Below are positions 36,770 to 47,704 of a stretch of 64,000 nucleotides of DNA, piece by piece; within the stretch, counting starts at the first letter, position 1; each line of letters opens with the position of its first letter. Source of the DNA: Acanthornis magna (lineage: Eukaryota; Chordata; Aves; Passeriformes; Acanthizidae); the NCBI GenBank assembly GCA_036785705.1, contig JAWUZG010000018.1, positions 9,025,501 through 9,089,500 on the forward strand, given 5' to 3'. The position numbers were made by a program, and so were the translations under genes. The notes below the pieces were generated by a model. It made no database searches. It was not told the DNA's origin and was given only the letters and a program-made list of their open reading frames with translations.

Positions 36770-37093
36770 TAGGTGGGAGAATGCGGGTCCCTCTCAGAGC
36801 ATCAGACCGTCCTCTGTGCCTGCCTAGTGCATGCCATCTGGCTGAGTTCACCCTCCTGGCTGCTGTTGTGGGGCATCAGCACAGGCAGAGGTCCCTGCGG
36901 GACACCACCTGCAGCAATGTCTCCTTCTAACCCATTTGGTCTGTGGGTTGAGCCCACCCCTGGGCCAAAGCCTTCTGCTCCTGGAGGGGAGTGGGCACCC
37001 CCATCCTCAGCAGGCATCCCAGCCTCCAGGCTTGGACACCAACCAAGGGACTCTCAGCCTTCCTGGGTTGGGCATTTTTTTTTTTTTTTGTAA
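36770..37093. other. GC-rich patch ending in a T-run
   Basis: A GC-rich 300-bp island with open frames on both strands at once (106 codons plus, 71 codons minus). It ends in a run of about 16 T at 37074-37089. The translation is rich in P, S and G and has no recognisable domain. A T-run at the end of a GC-rich unit could be the reverse of a poly-A tail of a minus-strand retrocopy, but the T-run lies at the plus-strand 3' side, the wrong side for that. The origin is unknown. Confidence 0.3.
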
Positions 37094-39841
37094 AATACTT
37101 GAACAGCTACTGTGAGAGGGACTGGAACTTTGCCCTAAAGGTCAGTCCCCTGGGAGCTTGTCTATTGACTTCTTCCCCTCTTGCCTTGCCAACGAATAAT
37201 TATTCCATGAAAAATGAGCATAGAGTGCCTTTTTTGAATTAGATCCATGTGAATTCATATCTCACCTAAAAATGTATGTTCCTCACCTAAAAGTCAATGT
37301 ATGATTTTCAGTGAGAACTGTGCCTGTAGGGGCCTGATTTTTAAGTGTGTTTGGGAACCATAAGTTGTTGATGGTGATACCAAGTAGGATGTGTCTAAAG
37401 TGCCTTTGTCTCCCTAACTTGCATTGGAAAGCAGTTCTGTATAACTGAGAAATGTCTGATTTGCACTGACTGTGCTTGGAGGGTTAATACAGGCGTTAGC
37501 ATAGCCACTGCCAAACCAGTGTAACACCATTATAGAGTCCCACAAAATGCTGCGTGGCCCCTGGGAAAGGTTAGGATCCTGCTCAGGTCCTGTTACTCTT
37601 CTTGGAAGGATCGAGTTCCACATTCATGCTGTGTTTAGAAAATGCACAAGGTACTGTGTCCTCAGGGACCTGAGCAGCAATTGTCAGATGCTGATTAGAC
37701 CAATAATAATACCAAGGCACAGCTAAAAAAAAGTCAGTCAAACTGAACTGAGTGCTGATTTTAACAAGCAGGTTCACAAAATCTGGTCCTCCCACACTGA
37801 AGTAAATAGGAAGATGTTACAGTATTTATAGACTGGATTTCAGAAAGCAGAAGCATCTAATGCACTCTCTTTATTAGGCATGCTCCCTAGTGCCTGCAAA
37901 TTGCTGTGTATTTCAAGCCTTATTTAATTTTTAATACAGCAACCTGTTACATAATCAGATATATTTTGAGGGAGACTTATTATTGCATCTTGTAGTCTGA
38001 CTGGTTTCCCTGTAAGAGTTCAGCAAGCTATTGCATGTGGCTTTTATGGGCAGGATCTCCTCTCCTTTTCTCCGGCTGAAACTGAAATTAGAATATCCGA
38101 CTCAAAGTATATTAAGCACAAAGAAGCCCTTTCTGACAGAGTGGTGGGTAAGGAGACAGATTACTTCTCTATTAAACAGAGAAAGAGCAAAGACTTCCTC
38201 ATCTGATAATGAAGATTTTGAGTTAAAAAATTGGCTGCTCCCCCATATGGTCTTCTAGTGCTGCCACAGAGTTAGGCACGGTAATAAGGAAAGACAAGAT
38301 AAAGATAAAGCATTTGATAAAGCATTTCAGTGCCTGGGAGACATGACTAGAAGGTCTCTAAAGAGTTTGGTTGCTCCTAGGTTCATAAATCTTAAAACCA
38401 TGAAACTGAGATGTGTAAGACAGACCTCGCCCGGGATACTGCATTTCTCCTCTGCCCTCTTATCCCGTGTGAGATGGGATTTGGAGGGATGGCTTTACAG
38501 GTAATCTACATTGCAGGTGTAGAATTTACATCCATTATAAGTGAGCCTCCTCAAAAAAATGAGAGTTAAATACTTGTGAGAAACTTAGAGCGGGCTTCTG
38601 TATCTGAACCAGTGTATGGTGCTGGACCGAGGGTGAGCTTTACCAGAGGTCAATCTCACCTGTCCAGAGAGATGAGGAGCAGGAATCACAAGCTTCAAAA
38701 GAGGGACACAAATCTTTATGAGTGCAGGGTTCCCTCCCTGGGATGGTGGGAGCTGTAAGGGAGAAAACCTTCCTGCTTTTCCTTAGACTTTCATTGGACA
38801 TTTTTTCTCTTCCAAGAAAGCATGAAGGAGTTTTTTTGAGGTCTCTTAGTTGCATAATTTACAGGCTTACAGATCTTCCTGCTTAAACCCTCTGCCTGTG
38901 TAGCCAAGCCACTGTCACAGATAGAACTCAGTCTCAGTCTGAAGTGTGGCCCCATTTTATACACTTAATGCAATCTTCTGCTTCCTAAATGCCTTAACTG
39001 ATAGAAAAAAATCAATTGAAATGTCTTTTCTGCAGATGGAATTTCAAGTTTTTGAAGTAATAGACATTTTCACATATAAAAGATCTGCTTTTTCTGAAAA
39101 AGATTTCTTCCAAGAAAAAGTAAATCAAAACAACAGGGGAAACAATCTTGGCATTCTGCAGGGCTCTGTTACAGAACACCAGCAACTTAATTGTGGCTTT
39201 GGACTGCAGTGATAACAAAGGAAATATTGAATAAAACGGTGACTAAAATTATAGAAGTAGATGTGTTTGGGCCTTTTATTCAGGAATAACGTTTCAGATG
39301 GCCCCTATGGTCACCTTTCTGTGTCTGTTATCAGAATGAGGCGCTTAGTTTGTCTTCTGAGCTCTTCTGCAATGTGTAGGGGGGGAAAGAAATGAAAAAA
39401 ATGCTTAAGGAAATATCCCATATGTATCCCACATACGTATAGAGGCATGGTAGTAGGGGAAATTAGCCTGAACTACATTCACAGGACTGCTTGCTATATT
39501 CAACATAAGTTTAGAGCTGGTTCTCTTTAACTCTGTCACAGTATGCGATGCATGAGCTCCAATTCACTACAGGCTTTTTATTGGTCTCCGGCTTTTCTTA
39601 TGCTCACCAATTTTAAATAGTGTTTTCATCAAGATATTCAGCTTGATATAGCCAAAACTTGTAGTACTACACATAGATACTGATAAATGTTTTACATTCA
39701 AAAGTAAATATAAATGTCTTGCGTCACTTTTCCTATCTTCTTCCCCTTTATGAGATAGTTTTATAACATAGTCTGATAGGCAGAAAAGCACTGAAATAGA
39801 AGAGGATATTTAGTGATTTAGTGTGACATATGAGGGAATCC
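37094..39841. other. unique non-coding DNA
   Basis: No repeat family or gene is recognised. Several frames of 60-90 codons overlap on opposite strands. Confidence 0.6.
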
Positions 39842-39938
39842 AGAGAGCACAGACCTCAGTTTGAGTCTCCATTCAGTCCACCAGACTGGCATTAGACTGG
39901 GCCACTGCAGATAGGATTAAATGAGTAATGAATTAACC
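39842..39938 (+). repeat. possible MIR-like old SINE remnant
   Basis: AGAGCACAGACCTCAGTTTGAGTCTCC (in pieces at 39845-39871) looks like the B-box end of a tRNA head. GGATTAAATGAG (39914-39925) is identical to a characteristic block of the MIR consensus. The spacing between them is shorter than in MIR, implying an internal deletion if the call is right. Confidence 0.25.
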
Positions 39939-42565
39939 TTGTGTTTTTCATCCCCTTTACCCATCATTAGCTCTGGTAACTCTTCACAGGTATATTCTTA
40001 TATAATGGCACATGTTTCTTAAATCTCCTTTTGCCAAGGGCTAAGATTGGTGTGGCACTTGGGATGGGCTAAGAGCACGCAAGAAAGCTGCACTGACACA
40101 ATCACTTATTAAGGTGTGGTGGCATTTTGGACTGGAGATCACTCATCATCCCCTCTGATATTAAAGCCCAGCACAGATACACTCAGGAGGATTGTTTCTT
40201 CTTTGTTACCACAGACAAGGAAGGCTTTGCTCTTGCAAGGTATTAAAGGGATAACAGGCTCTGATATAGAAAGACAAAAAATCCCCAATAAAAACCTCCC
40301 TCAATAAGAAAAAAAAATAAAAATCACTTAAATTACAGGTCATCTGGCCATTTGAAATTTATGGCCCACACTACATCTGATTTCCCTCTTTCTAAGGTCT
40401 TGCTAGTGTTGCAAGACATGTTTTTAATCAGATTTCAAAACAAATACAGTTTATTATAGAGCTGGTACTTTGGAAAGGATTAGTTCTGCTCTGTCACTTC
40501 TGCATCTATTAAATTTTATTCAGTCATCATGCAACCAAGAATACTGTATCTTTTGGATATCTTTTAAGGCAGTAAAGTGGTGCACACTAGTGGTCCCATT
40601 AGTGGAAAGTGTTGAATCTAGTGCATTTCTAAGCACTCCACTCTAATCTTTCTACCTCTATGTATAGAAGACATTAATGTGTTGTTTTAATTTGAGACTC
40701 AGATGCTCAAAAAGCTCTCATCAAGAACAATTTCCAGGCCGTGCAAAGATAGAAGAGATAAAATAAAGCACTAAAAATAAATAATTCAAGACAAATTTTA
40801 TTCATTATGCCGTGTTTTCTGTGGGCAATGGTTTGTGTAATTTCTCCTACCGTGCCAAACTGAGCAGCATCTCCTTATGAAAAAGAAGCTTAGCTTTTTG
40901 CTTCACACAAAATGTTTGATTTATGTACTTGAATCCTTTTATCAAGTTAAGTTTAAATCTGTCTGACTGTCTCTTCTTGTTTCTAACACCTTAAAAAATG
41001 TGGAAGAAAGCACTCCCTTCCATGGACACATCAATTCCCAAGTCTCTCTTAGGAAAGGAATGCTCCATTTCTTTGCTGTTTAATCAAACATATTTGTTTA
41101 ACTCTGTTTGCATTACTTGCAAGGAACTTGGAAAAACAGCTTTGTTGCCAGTGTGAAATACTGTGTTTCTTTGAAATTGCAAACTTCTGGCCTAGTCTGA
41201 CCTTCTTTGCACATGAAATTTACCTTGCATGGATCTTACATACCCTTCTTTGGGTAAGGAAATTGCATGTGTTTTAAAACATGTTGGGTAGCACAGTTAT
41301 GATTTTTCTAAGTTACTGTGATTACTAATCATATTAAATAATAAATTATTAACACATGGAGTATAAAGTAATGCTATCTTTTCCAAGCAGGGTTCTAAGT
41401 ACCCCAAATAATTTTGAATATTCAGAGTTACTGATTTTATTCCACGTACTTGCGGCTTCCTTCTTTCCTTCCTCAAATATTGCTGTCAGGAAGGCAAGTC
41501 TGGCACCAAATATCACCTGGAGGTTGTTCAGATGTGGAGAAGTTCTGCAGGGTAAGTCTTTTGCTTTTAGCATATTTCTTCCCAGCTAAGTAGACAAAAG
41601 TGTCCATCTACAAAGATAGAGCTGGAAATTTTAGGGTCAACAGCAAGTTCAAGGCACTGTTTGAGAAAGAGAAACCAGAGTCAAGTGACCGAAAGCAGCG
41701 ATGAACATTTCTTTTGGGCCTTCTGGTGGATGGTGGGACCTGGATTTCTGCCCAAGGCTGTGGCTCTGGCTGTTGATTTCCAATATGCCCTGTGAAACAC
41801 GACACTGCAAGGACCTCAGTATTAATTACATAGACCAGAAAGAAGAAACAATGGCAAAGAGATGGGGCTTTGTCTTAATGAGATAAAGAATAGGATGAAA
41901 GAGATTACACTTTGCTCTGTAGCCAATGCCACGGTAATGAGCTTGCTGCAGAGTAAAAGAAAAGTGGGAATGTATAGCTTCTACTCAACAAAAGCCTCTC
42001 AAAGACAATTCCATCCTCATTACAGTTTCAATAAAACAGTAACTTTCACTGTCTGTCCAGACTGAGAAAATTAAGCACTTCTAAAGGCTTGTCTGTATCA
42101 GGCAAAATGGCATATAACCAGATCCTGGGGTCACACTTAGGAAAAAATTAAATTACTTCATCTGTAAGACTTGCATTGGATGGATAGATGTGGTGGAAAG
42201 CTGGTCTCTTCACTGGTACTCGCTCTCTGTGGAACTGATCCAGGGAAGAATTCTGACACCTGGGTCAAGACAGAAACAGGTAACAGTTTGTGCTGTTACA
42301 TCCATTTCCCAAGAGTATTTTTCCTGTGTTCAGTTACTCTTCATCTTTGAGGAAATGTTAGCTTGTTGGATTTTTTTTATAAGGGCTGTAACACAAGAAC
42401 AGCCTCAGGACAGTTTCTTTGTCTTAATCTTTAACTCAACCTCTTTAACACAAGCCAATACCTTGAGCAGGACTGCTCCCTTGACACTCCGGCTGAAACT
42501 GCACGAATGCTGTCTGACAGTCTTTGTTGGTGATCCAGTAGTGAGAGTGTAAATAAACCCAGCAG
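39939..42565. other. unique non-coding DNA
   Basis: AT-rich, particularly 40500-41360. A 120-codon plus-strand frame at 42190-42552 runs into the CR1 boundary region and matches no family. No gene is supported. Confidence 0.6.
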
Positions 42566-43364
42566 AGAGCTGTGCAGCTCTTAAGGACCTCAATAAGTTG
42601 GAGAGATGGGCAGAAAAGAAGTCTGTAGCTCAACAAGGGCAAATGCAGGGTCCTGCAGCAAGGGAGGAATAACCCCAGGCACCAGCACAGGCTGGGGGCT
42701 GACCTGCTGAAAGCAGCTCTGTGGAGAAGGACTTGGAGGACAACAAGCTGTCCATGAGCCAGCAGAGCCCTCGTGGCCAAGAGGCCAATAGAGTCCTGGG
42801 GTGCACAGGGAGAGCATTGCCTGCAGGTCAAGGGAGGTGATCCTGCCCCTCTACTCAGCCCTGGTGAGGCACATCTGGAGTGCGGTGCCCAGTTCAGGGC
42901 TCCTCAGTACCAGAGAGACATGGAGCTCCTGATGCATGCCCAGTGCAAACATGATGAAGGGACAGGAGCATCTCTCTTATGAGGAAAGATTGAGGGAGCT
43001 GAGCCTGTTCAGCCTTGAGAAGAGAAAACTGAGAGGGGATCTCATCAATGTCTGTCAGTGTCTGCAGGGAGGGTGTCAGGAGGATGGAGCCAGGCTCTGC
43101 TCAGTGGTGCCAAACAATATGACAAGAGGCAAAGGGCAGAAAGTGATGCCCAGGAAGTTCCACCTGAATGTGAGGAAGAACTTTACTGTGCAGATGACCT
43201 TGCACTGGAACAGATTTCCCAGAGAGGTTGTGGAGTCTCCCTCACCGGACATATTCAAGAACCATCTGGATGCAACCCTGAGCCATGCGCTCTAGGATGG
43301 CCCTGCTTAAGCAGGGAAGTTGGACTGGTGACCATCTGTGGCCCTTGAAACCTTATCCATTCTG
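42566..43364 (+). mobile_element. CR1 LINE fragment: ORF2 C-terminal part to 3' UTR
   Basis: Starts within the ORF2 block that normally reads LDRLQSWAEKNLMKFNKGKC (here AATAAGTTGGAGAGATGGGCAG, out of frame). It continues through the GRNNP.HQ..LG region and the SREVILPLYSALVRH block near 42827-42880. It then has YEERLRELSLFSLEKRKLRG (about 42980-43039) and FHLNVRKNFTVQM near 43158-43197. The 3' UTR includes TTGGACTGGTGACCATCTGTGG. The known end repeats (ATTCTATG) are reduced to CCATTCTGTGAA. It is 5'-truncated, with frameshifts around 42600-42830 and 42930. The longest surviving frame is the 119-codon C-terminal piece (42936-43295). Confidence 0.93.
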
Positions 43365-45339
43365 TGAAGAAAAATTTTGCATCACTTTCCTTTTCCAGTG
43401 TAGAAAATCAATGGATATGCAACACTTTGCTCATGAAACCTTCTCTCTTGAAGGACTAGAAAAAGAACTGGCAACTTCCACTGGCTTTTGGACATCATGT
43501 CTCTTACTGACTATCTTTTCTCACTCATTGCTTTCTGTCATATCTGGTCCTTAAAGGCATAGATGTTCACCTTCTTGATGACAATGGCCATGTCTCGAGA
43601 GCTACCAATATTGACTTTACAAGACAGATTCACCATGGGATGGGATCTGCTGCCCTTGATAACAAAGAGTCCTGCATCCTTGTCTTTTGTTAAACAAGTC
43701 AAAGAATGGCAATAGAAAGAGCTCTTCCTAAAATCCTACAACACAGAATTTCTCCCACGGCATTTTGAGAATTACTGTAATTTTCACAAAGACTGTAAGC
43801 ATAACAAAGACATAATTGGGGTTTCCCAAAAGACTTAAAAATAGGCCTGCTGGGTATAAGTTAAGATTTTGTTTTATTCTAGAATTAAACTGAAAGACAT
43901 CTCTTAAGACAGAGACTGGGAAAACAGTTTAGAAAAGCAGCATTTACATATCGGACATTGTGATTATAGGACTTGTACTCTAAGTTTGTCATACAGAAGA
44001 CAGAGGAGAGATCTGCTCTCTTCCATTTGTCTTGAGAAATTATTGCCTGGAATAATATGTCCATTAAAAAAACCCAGTTGAAGAGAGCCCAATAGAGACC
44101 AGTAAAAATATCAGATAATCAATCAATATGGCCTGTGAATGAGTTAAAAGAATATGCTTCTATACGGGTTGGAGAAAGCAGGATAAATGTGAGACGAGGT
44201 AGCAGTCTTTGAACAAGTAAAAAAGGTATTACAAAGAGAGAACTAATTGGGTAAATTTGGCAGAAAAGGAGATTTAAGTTGAATGTAAGAAATAAAACTA
44301 AAGAGGCTGGTAGAGAATCCTGTTCAGCGGGGGAATGTAAAAGCAGGCCCTGCACACTTAGTCTGGTCAAAGTGTAAGCTTAAGCCTGTTTCTGAGGAGG
44401 GAGTAGGTGGCCACTTGTGGTCCCTTCTTCCTGGCAGGTTTATGAGTCACAGTGGCAGCTGGAAAACTGAATTAACGGGCACCTGCCAAAATTACATCTG
44501 GGAAGTGCTTTTCTTATCAATCATCTAGAAATATTGTTGCTGTTGTATCACGCCGATGTGGTGTTTACTTTCTGTCACTGACTCAAACTCCATGATTGCT
44601 CCTAGAAAGGTGTGTTCTTGGAGCACAGTTATGCTATGATTTCAGAAATCCAAAGGCAGGTCTTGTTTTAAGTTCCATAAATGCTTACAACTTGTTCTAA
44701 TCCATCTTTTGAACCAGCTGAGAAATGCCTCTTGCAGGAGTTACTCCTGGTACTTGTCAGCGGAGGAAACACAAGATGAACAGGACTCAGGGGCATTCAA
44801 CAGAAAAAACAAAGCAGATATTTATTGCCACAGTTTAGCAGGAGGCAGTGTCCCAGGCCCAGATATGGCAGTCTGGTGTCTAGTCTGGCAGGTAGGTGCT
44901 TCTGATGAGAAATTTGTGAGTAATAAGCAATATGGACTCTCCTGGATTGCATAGAGATCCAACATTTGGGTGACACTGATGACCATAATATTAAGCCATA
45001 GCTGACTACGGTTATACAGACTGGTCTTATCGACGTCTCTCATTGCAAGCCTCTGCAGAGCTTTATAAAGAAAATAGCATTTTGCAGGCTTTCTAAGCTG
45101 GTGTGCCTTTTGTGCACAGCTCTATACACTCATATACCTCCCTGTAACCATTGCTCACATATGTGCAGTGTTCGGCAATGTATGTAAGAAGAGATAAGGT
45201 TTTATTAGGCCAACCATTACAATTTGTAGAAATTGTTCTCATAGGCAGTAAATACTTCCAGGCTGACAAGCCCTCAGCTGGTTCTGAGGAATAAGGACTT
45301 TTTCCTTCAGATATGACACAGAAATTCAGAAGTATCTTT
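43365..45339. other. non-coding DNA with one weakly exon-like stretch
   Basis: Mostly unremarkable. At about 43538-43727 a minus-strand frame of about 62 codons (no ATG start) reads smoothly, with KDKDAGLFVIKGSRSH and MAIVIKKVNIYAFKDQ. A plus-strand frame over the same DNA is also open. I do not recognise the protein, and no good splice pair brackets it. The rest shows no gene or repeat. Confidence 0.45.
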
Positions 45340-45540
45340 ATGCCTATTAGTCACCATTTTCCAAGGTGATGTCAAGGCAATATTTTAATGGCATTATTTT
45401 TTGCTTTTCCAGCTAACGGTTTTCTTTATCCGAAGGTTGTTCAGAGTGATAATGTATGCTTGACCTTTGGTTTGGGAAGGGAGAAAATAGGCCCAGTATC
45501 TCCATCTGCATTTGCTTCGCCATTAGCATTTTTTTTCTTT
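45340..45540. promoter_or_regulatory. candidate conserved non-coding block
   Basis: A transposon-free AT-rich stretch containing TTTTAATGGCATTA, AGCTAACGG, TATCCGAAGG and a nuclear-receptor-like TGACCTTTGG. The texture is enhancer-like; there is no other support. Confidence 0.2.
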
Positions 45541-45864
45541 AAAAATCACTCACAGGTCTAATGCTGCCCTAACTGTTGAGAAAAGACAGGCTGGAGAAAT
45601 CAGCGGGTGATCAGGGAAGCATTAAAGGTGATGGGCTGCTGCTTCAAAAAGCACTTGCATAAATAAATCTGCATCAGAGGGCAGAAGGGAAATGAAGCTC
45701 GAAATCTGGCTGCCTGCCTGCACTCCCCAGCCCATGGTAGTGTTACTGCTAAGTGGGAACAGGCAGAAGCAATTTTGCTTTCGTCTCTTCTCTTTGAACA
45801 TGCAGTGGGAAACCAATGAGTCTATTCAATAGAAAACCTGGTGAGCACTGGCAGCAAGAGGCTG
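45541..45864. other. unique non-coding DNA
   Basis: No gene or repeat is recognised. Confidence 0.55.
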
Positions 45865-45897
45865 TTTGGGATCTCTTTTTGCCCAGGAGATCCCAAA
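45865..45897. repeat. perfect 11-bp inverted repeat with 11-nt loop
   Basis: TTTGGGATCTC (45865-45875) and GAGATCCCAAA (45887-45897) are perfect reverse complements around TTTTTGCCCAG. Pairing does not extend beyond 11 bp, so it is too short for a canonical microRNA precursor. It may be a chance hairpin or a remnant of a palindromic element. Confidence 0.85.
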
Positions 45898-47653
45898 TAC
45901 TGCAAGGACAAACTAAAACTTAACTTCCCCTCAAGCCCTGCTGATGTCAGATGATCTTTGACCTCCCTAGTTTTCCTCCATCAAAGTCACTGCTCAGCCT
46001 CTGGCACGTAAAGCACTTTGCAGGAAGGTCGTTTCAACATAATTCTTTACAAAGCTTTGTGGTTCAGACAGTAGATAAATGCACTGAGGTCTCTGGCTCC
46101 GTAAAGACATCAACCCTTTCCAGAGGCAAGTGAGCTTGGAATTGCTGTATACAGAGCAAAAGACTACAGAGGATGCAAATGGCATGGGAAATTAGACATT
46201 ATCAGGGACGATTCAAGTATATATGACAACAAAATTATTATTAGAGCAAAAGCCAGGTGAAGGGGGATGATTAAAAATGACTGCTGTGGGCAAGAGGAAG
46301 AGCAGTAGGAAGCAGAAGGTGCAAAGACAAAGGGAAAAGGATTAGGATTGCTCTGCAAGCTGGCACCGTGCTAGAAGAAAGGGGGTACCCTATAGACAGA
46401 AAGAATGATTTAAGTAAAAAAAAAAAGAAAAAAGATTTTCAAACGCAAACTGGAAGAAACAAGTCTGATTTGGAGAGCACCAGCTATCAGCAAATTAATT
46501 AATCAGTTGTAAGCATGCCATCGATTAGACCAGACATTGATGTCATACTGAACACCATCACAGAGCAGGATTTCAGTTCTCTGAGTTCCTAAAATATTTC
46601 CTTCAGGCTGTACATGATTCTGCATTTAAAGAAGAAAAAGAGCAGGTTTTTTTATTTTTTCTTTTTTCCCCCCCTTTCCTGAGCTTTGAAGTAAAGCAAA
46701 GTCACTTCATTTAGTTTCTCTCCCATGGCTCCCTTCTGGATGGCTTTTAAAAGATACTTTCAAAAGTACTGAGGTTTAATGATCTGACACTGCTTCCACT
46801 GAAGTCACTGTTGAAATTCCCCTTGAATTCAGGTTCTAAACAAGCTAATGAATAGGGTGAAAAATAAGTACAAGCAATGTGAAATTGAAGTTATAACCAA
46901 TGGGGATTTTCATTTCAGTTCCAGTAGAACAAGTTTTAAAATAAAAATAGAAGCCACGATACCCATTTCCTAGATGACTGCCTGGATGCTCAGATTCCTG
47001 GTCATTTTGGATATCAGCATTGTGACCACTTATTTGCTCTCTGCCAATCAATCAAATAGAGAAGAAAAGGTCTTGATTTCAGTTCAGGAGAGAATGAGAC
47101 ATATTTGCAATAACAAAAAAATTGCAGCACTGAGCAAACCACCTCCACCAGCTCCCTTTATGTTTTAGTCTACCTTTTTTCACACTTGTCCTGGCAGACG
47201 TAAACACAATTTTGTGGGGCAGAAAACACATCAAAATAACAAACTAATATTTTGATCAAAACAACATTTCATCATGCAACACCTGTCAAAGGGTAAGATT
47301 CCTTCCCTACTCCATGTAATTACCTAAAAAACCTTTATAACAATAAATGTTAAAACATAAGATGGAATAAAAATCCCCACACCTTCTAAAAGCTCTGGAT
47401 TTCTAATTTTCAAAACAAATGAGGCATCCCCCCTGAAGATGAAACAAATCTTACAGGCAGACTCATTATTACCTTGTTTTCCAGTCCATGTTAAAATCTC
47501 TTGATTAGTGGCCCCTCTTTCAGGCAGTTATCTAATTTACTCATTCCCATCATCAGTTGTGTGGCCAGGTTTTATAGCTCTGATGAGACACTTACCTGCA
47601 CTTTTCAAATGAATTTTCTCTAATTACTCACAAGCAGACAGCAAGTTTGGGAT
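45898..47653. other. unique non-coding DNA
   Basis: Includes an A-rich run near 46417-46436 and an exact ATGCAAAT at 46173-46180. No gene or transposon is recognised. Confidence 0.6.
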
Positions 47654-47704
47654 GCTTATGGGTGGTTGCATATGGGTGATTGCATATGGGTGACTGCGTA
47701 TGGG
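47654..47704. repeat. 14-bp minisatellite, about 3.6 copies
   Basis: The unit GCATATGGGTGATT is repeated with substitutions: GCTTATGGGTGGTT (47654), GCATATGGGTGATT (47668), GCATATGGGTGACT (47682) and a partial GCGTATGGG (47696-47704). Confidence 0.9.

Noticed and set aside
42936..43295. 119-codon frame as a host gene
   Set aside because: C-terminal part of CR1 ORF2 (YEERLRELSLFSLEKRKLRG block).
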